DNA of 64,000 bases from Pedobacter sp. ASV28 (GTDB lineage Bacteria; Bacteroidota; Bacteroidia; Sphingobacteriales; Sphingobacteriaceae). The stretch spans positions 1-64,000 of the forward strand of contig NZ_JAELTN010000022.1 in assembly GCF_016428855.1 (NCBI RefSeq). Reading direction: 5' to 3'. How positions within the stretch are numbered: position 1 is the stretch's first letter; each line of letters begins with the position of its first letter. Positions 9,620-17,318 of this stretch are shown here, one piece after another. Under the pieces are notes generated by a model. That model searched no databases, had not been told where the DNA came from, and saw only the letters and a program-made list of their open reading frames with translations. The translations under genes were made by a program, and so were the position numbers.

Positions 9620-10303
9620 ATGATTAAGCATATAAAGCAAATGCTATTGAAGTATTTGCCTATTTATTACTTCCAGTCTAGTCGGTCCTATTCTCAAGAT
9701 GGAGAGGATATGATTTTAAAAGCACTGTTTGAGCAAAAGAAAGGTTATAAAGGTTTTTATGTAGATGTAGGCGCCCATCACCCGGTTAGATTTTCTAATA
9801 CCAAATATTTCTATGATAAAGGATGGAAAGGGATTAATATTGAACCTACACCCAATGCAATAAAGGCATTTAAAACCTTTAGAAGAAGGGATATCAATCT
9901 AAATATTGGCATTGGACCAGAAAAAGGGGAACTTACTTTCTACTGTTTTAATGAGCCAGCTTTAAATAGTTTTTCAAAAGAAGTTTCAGAACGAGTAGAT
10001 AGAGAATCTTCAAAATATAAGATCATAAAAGAACTCAAAATCGAGGTAATGCCTTTGTCTTTAGTATTTGATCAGTACCTTCCAAAAGGGGGAAAAATAG
10101 ATTTTATCTCTATAGATGTTGAAGGTTTGGACTATCAGGTACTAACCTCTAATAATTGGGATAAATATCAGCCAGAAGTAATTCTGGTAGAAGAGAATAT
10201 CGATGTAGACCATATTGGAGATTCCCCAATTTATAATTTTCTAAAAGGAAAAGGTTATCGCTTCTTTGCGAAGACTTTAAGGACATGTGTGTATAGAAAA
10301 TAA
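9620..10303 (+). CDS. FkbM family methyltransferase
   Basis: 227 residues. SQDGEDMIL and FYVDVGAHHPVRFSNT form the SAM-binding region of FkbM methyltransferases. GWKGINIEPTP and IDFISIDVEGLDYQVL are the other conserved family blocks. Members O-methylate sugars, polyketides or other hydroxyl groups; next to a flippase and glycosyltransferases a methylated sugar residue is the likeliest product, by inference. It is divergent from the T9SS protein gene (102-base intergenic region) and nearly abuts the oppositely oriented flippase gene (2 bases between stops). Confidence 0.92.
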   Translation: MIKHIKQMLLKYLPIYYFQSSRSYSQDGEDMILKALFEQKKGYKGFYVDVGAHHPVRFSNTKYFYDKGWKGINIEPTPNAIKAFKTFRRRDINLNIGIGPEKGELTFYCFNEPALNSFSKEVSERVDRESSKYKIIKELKIEVMPLSLVFDQYLPKGGKIDFISIDVEGLDYQVLTSNNWDKYQPEVILVEENIDVDHIGDSPIYNFLKGKGYRFFAKTLRTCVYRK

Positions 10304-10305
10304 AC

Positions 10306-11637
10306 CTAATTTTTTCTTGTAAATTTCTGAAATACAGTGACCAGAAATAATGATTTTAACATCATGAAACCCTGTTTTTGGGTTTTCGGTATAAAGATAA
10401 TAAGGAATGTGGACGATAGGTAGGCAAATACAGTGGCAATGGCCGCACCCATCATACCCATTTTGGGAATAAGTAGAAAGTTTAAGATAATGTTTACCAA
10501 AGCACCTAGGCCAGTTCTGATAAAAGTTAGCTTATGATAACCTTCGGCAATAAGGAATTGTGTACTCGCTACGCCTAGAAAAACGAAAATGCTGCCCCAC
10601 ACATGTACGGCAAGCACAGGTGCTGCTTCCATATATTGAGGTTTAAAAAACTTGTAAATAAGAGGTGCGCCAAATGTGATCAATAAGGCAAAGCCCAAAC
10701 TTAACCACACCATTAAATCGAAAAGGTTCTGCAGTCTTTTTTGATAGCGTTGTAGATCATCCCGTCGGGCATTCAAAATAGCAGGGAACAATGAGGAAAC
10801 GATGGCAACGGGCACAAAATTTAAGGCTTCACTGAACATCACCACGGTAGCATAAGCTCCTGAGGCATTGGTGCCAGATTCTGTCCCTAAAATCTCCTTC
10901 AGCATAATGATGTCTATCTTCATGTAAATAGATACCATGATACCCGAAATAATCAAGGGCCATGATAACCTTAAAAGCTTTTGGGCCAACTGGGGGTTAT
11001 ACTTCCAGTTAAATATGTTCCGTCCCTTGCGTTGGTACATGAAAACATAGCCTAGGGAAATGAGCAGGATGTCAAAGGAGTAGGCGTAGATAAAATAGAC
11101 CAGCTTTGCAGAAATAAAGATAAAAAAGATCTTTATCAGAGCAGAAATGATATTACCTATAATCTGTACTTGCATGATATATTTTGACTGTACTTCTGAT
11201 TGAAAGTAGGAGTCAATGACCGTAAAAGATTGGAATAGTCCTGTAAAAGAAAGGATGAGCACAATAGAATAAGGTATTCCCGATAGGGGGAATAGCTGCC
11301 AGGCGATAAAAATTAAGGGAATGCAGGTTGCACCAGCAATGACTTTTAGGCAAAAAGAGGTGCCCAAAATCGTATCCCTTTTCTGTGGAGATTGATGCAG
11401 CTCTTTTACAATGAAGCTATCTAGTCCCAGCCCAGCTAATGCAGCAAAAAGAAATACATACGAAGTAGAGGTGCTTAATATCCCATTGTTATAGGTAAGC
11501 AAATAATTGGCCACCATAATATTGGTTATCATCTTAATAGCCATGCTACCTACGCGCCCCATCATCAACATGCCCGTATTCTTAAAATACTTATGTAGGG
11601 CATCTTGATCAAAGCCTGGAATGTGGGGAAGTTTCAT
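10306..11637 (-). CDS. Wzx-type oligosaccharide flippase (MATE/MOP superfamily)
   Basis: 443 residues with about 12-14 hydrophobic segments, a polysaccharide-biosynthesis (polysacc_synt) N-terminal pattern and a C-terminal repeat of transmembrane pairs. PMLMMGRVGSMAIK-like beginnings and PAILNARRDDLQRYQKRLQNLFDLMVWLSLGFAL in the middle are typical of the lipid-linked oligosaccharide flippase family. It should move undecaprenyl-linked glycans across the cytoplasmic membrane. The neighbouring glycosyltransferases fit this. No Wzy polymerase or initiating sugar-phosphate transferase is recognisable in this window, so the rest of the pathway must lie elsewhere or use ligation without polymerisation. 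Confidence 0.9.
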   Translation of the reverse strand: MKLPHIPGFDQDALHKYFKNTGMLMMGRVGSMAIKMITNIMVANYLLTYNNGILSTSTSYVFLFAALAGLGLDSFIVKELHQSPQKRDTILGTSFCLKVIAGATCIPLIFIAWQLFPLSGIPYSIVLILSFTGLFQSFTVIDSYFQSEVQSKYIMQVQIIGNIISALIKIFFIFISAKLVYFIYAYSFDILLISLGYVFMYQRKGRNIFNWKYNPQLAQKLLRLSWPLIISGIMVSIYMKIDIIMLKEILGTESGTNASGAYATVVMFSEALNFVPVAIVSSLFPAILNARRDDLQRYQKRLQNLFDLMVWLSLGFALLITFGAPLIYKFFKPQYMEAAPVLAVHVWGSIFVFLGVASTQFLIAEGYHKLTFIRTGLGALVNIILNFLLIPKMGMMGAAIATVFAYLSSTFLIIFIPKTQKQGFMMLKSLFLVTVFQKFTRKN

Positions 11638-11655
11638 GAGGTCAAAGATGCAAAA

Positions 11656-12180
11656 TTAGCTTTGTTGCTTAAAACTATTTTCTATGCGCTGCAATTGTTT
11701 TAAGTGATGCTTCAAGTGAATTTCGATAAACCTAAGCCATTGTTTGGCATTTAGATAAAGTAATACCGGGTGTTTCACTTTAATTTTGGGGTCGGCACCA
11801 TCTATTTTTGGAATGACCTGAACCAATTGCAACTCAAAATCGGTGATGAACTGCTGCGCTGCGGTAATACCAATTTTTTTCACCCTGGCAGCTATTTTTG
11901 AGGGAGCCTTGTATTTTTTGCCTGGTGGAAACATGCCGAAAAATAACACGAGCTTTACGATAAACAAGGTTGGCTTGATAGCGCCTTCTTTCTTAATGCA
12001 ACTGTTCAGGGCGATTAAAGAAAGAAGGCTGGCATCAAAAATATGCGAGTAAACCTCACTGTAGCTCCAGCCGCCCATGGGAGGAGCTGTCTGGAAATCG
12101 GGTTCAACGATACTGTTCAGCTTTGTCTTGTAAGCTTCTATGGTTTTTATAATTGACTGATGTACTGGGTTGACCTTCAT
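11656..12180 (-). CDS. DinB-like superfamily protein
   Basis: 174 residues, mostly alpha-helical, fitting the DinB/YfiT four-helix-bundle family. GGWSYSEVYSHI near residue 37 and WLRFIEIHLKHHLKQLQRIE near the C-terminus supply the histidines that bind a metal in this family. Many members are thiol- or bacillithiol-dependent transferases, but the substrate here is unknown. It follows the DUF4476 gene by 16 bases and precedes the flippase by 18 bases on the same strand, so it may be cotranscribed with them. Confidence 0.8.
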   Translation of the reverse strand: MKVNPVHQSIIKTIEAYKTKLNSIVEPDFQTAPPMGGWSYSEVYSHIFDASLLSLIALNSCIKKEGAIKPTLFIVKLVLFFGMFPPGKKYKAPSKIAARVKKIGITAAQQFITDFELQLVQVIPKIDGADPKIKVKHPVLLYLNAKQWLRFIEIHLKHHLKQLQRIENSFKQQS

Positions 12181-12196
12181 TAAATAAAAATAGGTT

Positions 12197-13204
12197 TTAT
12201 TTCTGGCTCGCTAAAAAATCAAGCAAATCTTTTCTGTTGCTCGGAAACTTGAGTACATCGGCAATGGTAAAATAATTGGCTTTGTCAGATGCATTAGGGA
12301 AAGCCAATTTAGCGAAAATTAGCGCCTTATCTTCAAAACTATATAGTTTTATGAGGCTCTTGAGCTGTTCGGTAGTCAAGAGTACATTGGGTATAACGGT
12401 TTTGGCCAAAGTGGTTTTGTTATCGTCAAAAGCCTCGCTAGACATACGGGTGTAGAATTGTCTAAAATCTTCCGGAGATATGGGCCTTAAGTGCCTATTT
12501 GTTTTTTGGGCACCTGCAAACTTGGTAAACTCTTCTTTATAACTGGAGAAAGTAAAGGCATCCCTTACCAGATAGTAATTGCCAAGATCGGTAATATTTG
12601 GATAAGCACTCTTTGCAAGCGTTAATTTGTTGCCGTCGTTGTTAAAGTGATTTAGCAATGTAATCAGTTGGGTGCTGCTTATTTCGCCATAAGCCAGATA
12701 AGCCTCAATTAACTTCATTTTGGTATCATCGAAAGCTTCTTTTTTTACGGCGGAAGATAGGCTTTCAAACTGATGGATTTCGTTATTACCCGTAGGGTAA
12801 CGAGGGGGAACGATACCGGTGTTGTAGGGTTCTATGTAGCCATCAAAATCATTAAGCGCATATACACGATTACGGTATAAGTTGAGCTCGTTGATAATAC
12901 TCAGACCCCTTCGGCTATTGTAGCTTAAAATAAGCCTTGTACTTGGATTGACCTCTAAAACGCGACTGAATATTTTTTTGTTCCCAGACAGAATGGTTAA
13001 TGTCGGGCTGTAATTATAGACATCATAAAACCTGAACCTACCTTTTGAAGAGCCCATAAACTCATCATCTAGGTATACGGTATAGTGGCCTCTATCTGTA
13101 ATTTGGATAAAAACTTCGGCTTTGCCACGGTTATTTTGGGCAAAGCTTGACAAGGTACAAAGCAGTACAATGCCTAAAAGGATAAACTTCTTCATGTTGT
13201 TCAA
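12197..13204 (-). CDS. Secreted DUF4476 protein
   Basis: 335 residues with a signal peptide (KKFILLGIVLLCTLSSFAQ). A beta-rich N-terminal half is followed by two copies of a helical module, AFDDTKMKLIEAYLAYGEISSTQL... and AFDDNKTTLAKTVIPNVLLTTEQL..., the hallmark of DUF4476 in Bacteroidetes. The function of the family is unknown. The protein is predicted to be periplasmic or outer-membrane-associated. The downstream DinB-like gene begins 16 bases after its stop. Confidence 0.88.
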   Translation of the reverse strand: MNNMKKFILLGIVLLCTLSSFAQNNRGKAEVFIQITDRGHYTVYLDDEFMGSSKGRFRFYDVYNYSPTLTILSGNKKIFSRVLEVNPSTRLILSYNSRRGLSIINELNLYRNRVYALNDFDGYIEPYNTGIVPPRYPTGNNEIHQFESLSSAVKKEAFDDTKMKLIEAYLAYGEISSTQLITLLNHFNNDGNKLTLAKSAYPNITDLGNYYLVRDAFTFSSYKEEFTKFAGAQKTNRHLRPISPEDFRQFYTRMSSEAFDDNKTTLAKTVIPNVLLTTEQLKSLIKLYSFEDKALIFAKLAFPNASDKANYFTIADVLKFPSNRKDLLDFLASQK

Positions 13205-13257
13205 TTGTGTGTGGTTAAAACCAGACCAAACATCAAACCAAAAAATGTTAAGAAAAG

Positions 13258-13953
13258 TTAAAAATGCTTGAGCAGCTCTTCCAAATGGTTGATCTGAAAT
13301 TCTACATCATTGGGTTTCTGCACTTTCAAGGGGTTAAAAAAAATGGCTTTCATGCCAAAATTCTGTGCGCCATAGATATCGGCCTCTAAACTATCGCCAA
13401 TCATCACACTTTCGGGCTTGTTGGCTTTGGCAACACTTAGCGCATGCTCGAAAATGGCTTTGTCTGGTTTATTTACACCAACCTCTTCCGAAATGACCAC
13501 ATTCTTAAAGTAGGGGTTAAGATTGGAAACCTGCATTTTGGTAAGCGTAGCTTCCTTAAACCCATTAGAAATGATATGAAGTTGGTATCTTTTGCTGAGG
13601 TAATCGAGTACCTTTTCAGCACTTTCAAAAAGATTCTTTTTGGTTGGGCTGATATTTACGTAATCTTCTTCAAAATCTGTTGGGATAAGCTCGGGTTTTA
13701 AACCAAGGTCCAGGAATGTTTTTTTAAAGCGCTGTTCACGTAGGGCCTGTTTGGTGATCTTACCCAAGTGGTATTGTGCCCAAAGCTGGTGGTTGTTCTG
13801 TGTATAAGTATGGATGAAGAGCTCTACAGAAGATAAGCCTAATTCTTTCAGTTGATAGGCATGGTAAAGTTCTTGTAAAGTCTCTTGCGCATTGCGGTCA
13901 AAATCCCAAATGGTATGGTCTAAATCGAAGAAAATGTGTTTTATCGGTTGCAA
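13258..13953 (-). CDS. YjjG-family HAD nucleotidase
   Basis: 231 residues. HAD motif I is FFDLDHTIWDF with nucleophile Asp10 and Asp12, followed by a helical cap. Motif II is IISNGFKE, motif III VNKPDKAIF and motif IV MIGDSLEADIYGA. This is the pattern of the YjjG noncanonical pyrimidine nucleotidases, which dephosphorylate (d)UMP, dTMP and damaged pyrimidine nucleotides. Its neighbour upstream on the same strand is upp, also pyrimidine salvage, although 109 bases separate them, so co-regulation is only possible. Confidence 0.88.
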   Translation of the reverse strand: MQPIKHIFFDLDHTIWDFDRNAQETLQELYHAYQLKELGLSSVELFIHTYTQNNHQLWAQYHLGKITKQALREQRFKKTFLDLGLKPELIPTDFEEDYVNISPTKKNLFESAEKVLDYLSKRYQLHIISNGFKEATLTKMQVSNLNPYFKNVVISEEVGVNKPDKAIFEHALSVAKANKPESVMIGDSLEADIYGAQNFGMKAIFFNPLKVQKPNDVEFQINHLEELLKHF

Positions 13954-14062
13954 ATCTTATGGATGTGAAGTTGAAATCCTGTAAAGTTAAATAGATTTGA
14001 CGAAGGTTTGATGTGCCGAACAATTTTATTTCTGATTACTGATTTTTAAAACTTTAGGTTAA

Positions 14063-14707
14063 CTACTGTTTAATTCCATAAGCCAAATCGCCCGCATCGC
14101 CTAAGCCTGGCACAATGTAGCTTTTGCTGGTCATTTCACTATCAATAGCACCTAGCCACAAACTTGCTTTTGGTAAATTGGCCCTTACATGGGCAACCCC
14201 TTCTGTACTTGCAATGGCAGCTACAATGTGCAACTTGTCGATCTTGTATTCTCCAATGAGTTCTTTGGCACAAAGTACAATACTTAAGCCAGTGGCCAAC
14301 ATGGGGTCTACCAAAATAACGGTTTTCCCTTCTAGTTCTGGAGAAGAAATGTGTTCCATCTGTATCACAAAATCGCCGTTCTTTTTGGTTTTTCGGTAAG
14401 CGGTAATAAAAGCCGATTCTGCTTGATCAAAAACAGTTAACATACCTTGGTGCATAGGTAGCCCAGCTCTTAAAATGGTAGCTAAAACAGGTTTTTGCGC
14501 CAATACAGTGCTTTTTGCAATGCCCAAGGGGGTTTTGGTCTCGATTTCTTTATAGGAAAGTGTCTTGCTGATCTCATAAGCAAAAAATGCACCCAAGCGC
14601 TCCATGTTTTGCCGGAAACGCATCGAATCTTTTTGGATAATTTCATCTCTCAGTTCGGCAATGAAAGTATTGGCAATCGAATTGTTTTTGCTGAGTTCGT
14701 ATATCAT
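14063..14707 (-). CDS. upp: Uracil phosphoribosyltransferase
   Basis: 214 residues, matching the usual 205-215 of UPRT. It converts uracil and PRPP to UMP in pyrimidine salvage. The uracil side shows ILRAGLPMHQGML (about 78-90) and the PRPP loop is VILVDPMLATGLS (about 130-142); the usual family form is ATGGS, so Leu replaces the second Gly. The C-terminus GLGDAGDLAYGI is the uracil-binding tail. It lies 35 bases downstream of the deacetylase gene on the same strand. Confidence 0.94.
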   Translation of the reverse strand: MIYELSKNNSIANTFIAELRDEIIQKDSMRFRQNMERLGAFFAYEISKTLSYKEIETKTPLGIAKSTVLAQKPVLATILRAGLPMHQGMLTVFDQAESAFITAYRKTKKNGDFVIQMEHISSPELEGKTVILVDPMLATGLSIVLCAKELIGEYKIDKLHIVAAIASTEGVAHVRANLPKASLWLGAIDSEMTSKSYIVPGLGDAGDLAYGIKQ

Positions 14708-14742
14708 ATAGTAAACATAGTGAAATATAAGCTAAAAGCAGG

Positions 14743-16053
14743 TCAGCTAACTGCAGTGCTGACCATATGTTCATAAACAGTTTTCCAGCCTTTCCAGCGG
14801 CTGGTTTCTGATAGCGATTCGTTATGCCATAAGCTATAAAACGTACCATTGACTATCTTCACGGCATTTAAAAGTTGATCAATCTGAATTTTTGCCTCGC
14901 TTGGGGTAAGCCCTAAATATTTTTGTAGTGTAGCATCCATTACAGCAAAAGGATGCACTTTAAGATGCGATTGCTTTTCTAGCTGTAGGTCATACCAAAA
15001 GAAAGGCGTACAAGTACCCGCTCTGAATCCTACCTGGGAAGCATAGCCCATTGTATAATCATGGTTGATACCCACTTTAATAAGCTGAAGATAGGTTTTG
15101 GGTAAATGGAGCTTTAGGTAATGTTGTCTAGAAATATCTATGGTTTTATCTAATAAATGATCTAGCGAAGCTTTCTCCGATCTTAATTTCAATACATTCG
15201 AATTAGACGCATAAGAAGGATGTATACCAACACGGGCATGTTTTGCGGTAGAGCGGATGAGCTGTTGTAATAAGCCATCTGAAGGATGGATATTTACATC
15301 ATGTGTTTTATCGCCCTTCTCAGAAAAAAGAAAGAAATAAATAGGTTTTAACTGGTATTTTTGATGGAGCCCGTTGAGAAATGAATAAGTATCAAAGGGA
15401 TCCTTCTTTTTGCCAAGACCTGTGTTGATGATATTGCCCAGTTTTTCCTTGTCCAGTTTTGTGAGTGCCTTGATGAGACGTGCTGCATTTTTTAATAAGC
15501 CACTTGATTTAAAATGATAGGCCCTGTCAATATCTATGGTAGGGATGAACTCAAAAGTTCTGCTGCCAAAATGTAATTGGGCGAATTTTTTCGACAACAA
15601 GTTTTTTAAGATCATGCTCCAATGGTCTATAATAGGAGTTCCGAGCAAATTCAGTTGATATTGTAAGCTTAGTTTTGCAGGAAACCTGAAATGTTCATCA
15701 GGCATATAAGGTAGGTATTCTTCATACCTGCTCAAAAAATAGAAGGATGCAGAAAAAATATCAAAAGGAAAGGTGCCGTTCTCTACAGGGAAGGGTACAG
15801 TTTCATCTCCGAACTGGGTAGTGCTAAGGTCTATTTGCTCAATGTTGTTTTTGGTAAGCAGGCCAAAAGATTTAAAGAACAGCTCATCGGCCAAAGGAGC
15901 GGGAGCGTAACTCAGTTTTGGACCATCATATTGGGCAAAGTTTTTTGCAACACTGGTAAACTCGAAATCACAGCGCAAGATCTCTCTAAAGATAAAATTA
16001 AAAGTGTACTTGATTCTTGGTGTAACCTGTGGGCTGTAAATGAGCAGTTGCAT
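14743..16053 (-). CDS. Polysaccharide deacetylase-family protein with DUF7033-type N-terminus
   Basis: 436 residues. The N-terminal ~150 residues (LLIYSPQVTPRIKYTFNFIF...) form a Bacteroidetes-specific domain found before carbohydrate-esterase-4-like NodB domains. The catalytic part contains FIPTIDIDRAYHF (about 168-180), VGIHPSYASN (about 275-284) and a late FYSLWHNESLS. The metal ligands would be the Asp pair and the histidines in HPSYAS. No signal peptide is evident, so a cytoplasmic location is likely. The substrate, and whether it truly deacetylates, cannot be told. Confidence 0.83.
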   Translation of the reverse strand: MQLLIYSPQVTPRIKYTFNFIFREILRCDFEFTSVAKNFAQYDGPKLSYAPAPLADELFFKSFGLLTKNNIEQIDLSTTQFGDETVPFPVENGTFPFDIFSASFYFLSRYEEYLPYMPDEHFRFPAKLSLQYQLNLLGTPIIDHWSMILKNLLSKKFAQLHFGSRTFEFIPTIDIDRAYHFKSSGLLKNAARLIKALTKLDKEKLGNIINTGLGKKKDPFDTYSFLNGLHQKYQLKPIYFFLFSEKGDKTHDVNIHPSDGLLQQLIRSTAKHARVGIHPSYASNSNVLKLRSEKASLDHLLDKTIDISRQHYLKLHLPKTYLQLIKVGINHDYTMGYASQVGFRAGTCTPFFWYDLQLEKQSHLKVHPFAVMDATLQKYLGLTPSEAKIQIDQLLNAVKIVNGTFYSLWHNESLSETSRWKGWKTVYEHMVSTAVS

Positions 16054-16125
16054 ACAGCACTAAGATAGTGAATTAAGAAATTAATAGTTAAGAGTTTGTA
16101 AAAAAAGGAAAGGGAGCCAGGCCGG

Positions 16126-16641
16126 TTAAAAAGAAACAGACATTATTTTTTCTGGATAGTTTGCCTTTGTGCTCTTTCTTGCCCCGTTTTTTTCCACATG
16201 TAAAATATTCATTTGGTCATCGAATAGGTCATACAAGATGCTATTACTTACTGTTAAACTCTGTAAAGCACTGATGTTTTCGATCTCCAGAAAAAGATTT
16301 GTAGCTTCATGATCATTCTCAGCGCCTAAGTAGTTGGCCTTGCTTATTTTTCCATTAACTGTAAACTTTAGGTTAGCTTCTAGGTAACTTTTAATCAGAA
16401 TATTCATTTCCTGCTGTAGTTTTTTGTCCTGCAGGTCGATTTTTGTTTTAAAACGTTTGGTTAATGCATTTTCAAAATCGTCGGAGAATATTTTACAAGT
16501 GATTTCTAATGATTTACTTTTGTTATTGTAGGAGATTTCAGTGGTACTTACATGTAGGGGGTGTCTATTTTCAGTTTTGAAGGCAGTAAGAATAAAAAAT
16601 AGACTTATAATAGGTAACAATTTTGAAAGCATAGCGCTCAT
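16126..16641 (-). CDS. DUF6702 family protein
   Basis: 171 residues with an N-terminal hydrophobic segment that is probably a signal peptide or anchor (LLPIISLFFILTAF). HPLHVSTTEISYN followed by ITCKIFSDDFENAL is the recognisable DUF6702 core of Bacteroidetes. This family commonly sits next to a HupE/UreJ protein and an M1 peptidase, exactly as here, where those two genes run divergently from it. Function unknown; periplasmic. Confidence 0.85.
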   Translation of the reverse strand: MSAMLSKLLPIISLFFILTAFKTENRHPLHVSTTEISYNNKSKSLEITCKIFSDDFENALTKRFKTKIDLQDKKLQQEMNILIKSYLEANLKFTVNGKISKANYLGAENDHEATNLFLEIENISALQSLTVSNSILYDLFDDQMNILHVEKNGARKSTKANYPEKIMSVSF

Positions 16642-16716
16642 TTTTAATTTTATCTGATAAAATTAAGCTAAAGACTTTATATTAGCCAATAACCCGCTAA
16701 AAAACCGAGCTGTAAT

Positions 16717-17301
16717 ATGCCGTTACAAGATTTTTTATTCTATTTTAAACTAGGTTGGTCACATATTGTTAGTTTGGGTGCGTTAGACCATCAATTATTT
16801 ATTCTGGCTTTGGTGGTTGTCTACAGTCCCAAGAATATAAAGCAACTGTTAATACTAGTTACGGCATTTACCATAGGCCATTCCCTTACCCTATTGCTCA
16901 GTACCTTGGATATTATTCGCTTTTCTGGCAAATGGATAGAGTTTTTAATTCCCTGTACCATTGTGGTTACGGCCATCAGCAATTTATTTAAAAGGGGATA
17001 TTCATTAAAATCAATGAGTACCAATTATTATCTGGCGCTGTTTTTTGGATTAATTCACGGGATGGGCTTTGCAAATTCGGTCCGTATGATGCTCGCAAGA
17101 GACCAATATATAGGATGGGGGCTATTTGGCTTTAATTTGGGGCTGGAAGTGGGCCAACTTGTTTTTGTCGTGGTTATTTTGGTTATTACGGGACTTGCGT
17201 TCTCTATATTCAGGGTCAAACGAAGAGACTGGGTGATGTTCATATCCGCTGCGGTTTTTGCCTTGGCATTGCAGATGGCCATAGAAAGAGTTCCCTTTTA
17301 A
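16717..17301 (+). CDS. HupE/UreJ family membrane protein
   Basis: 194 residues with about six transmembrane segments. GWSHIVSLGALDHQLFILAL near the N-terminus and FGLIHGMGFANSVR near residue 115 carry the conserved His and Asp/Gly motifs of HupE/UreJ, a family linked elsewhere to nickel or other metal handling. No hydrogenase or urease genes are visible, so the transported species is unknown. It is followed 17 bases later by the M1 peptidase gene, with which it probably forms an operon. Confidence 0.86.
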   Translation: MPLQDFLFYFKLGWSHIVSLGALDHQLFILALVVVYSPKNIKQLLILVTAFTIGHSLTLLLSTLDIIRFSGKWIEFLIPCTIVVTAISNLFKRGYSLKSMSTNYYLALFFGLIHGMGFANSVRMMLARDQYIGWGLFGFNLGLEVGQLVFVVVILVITGLAFSIFRVKRRDWVMFISAAVFALALQMAIERVPF

Positions 17302-17318
17302 TATTAATATCTTATAAG

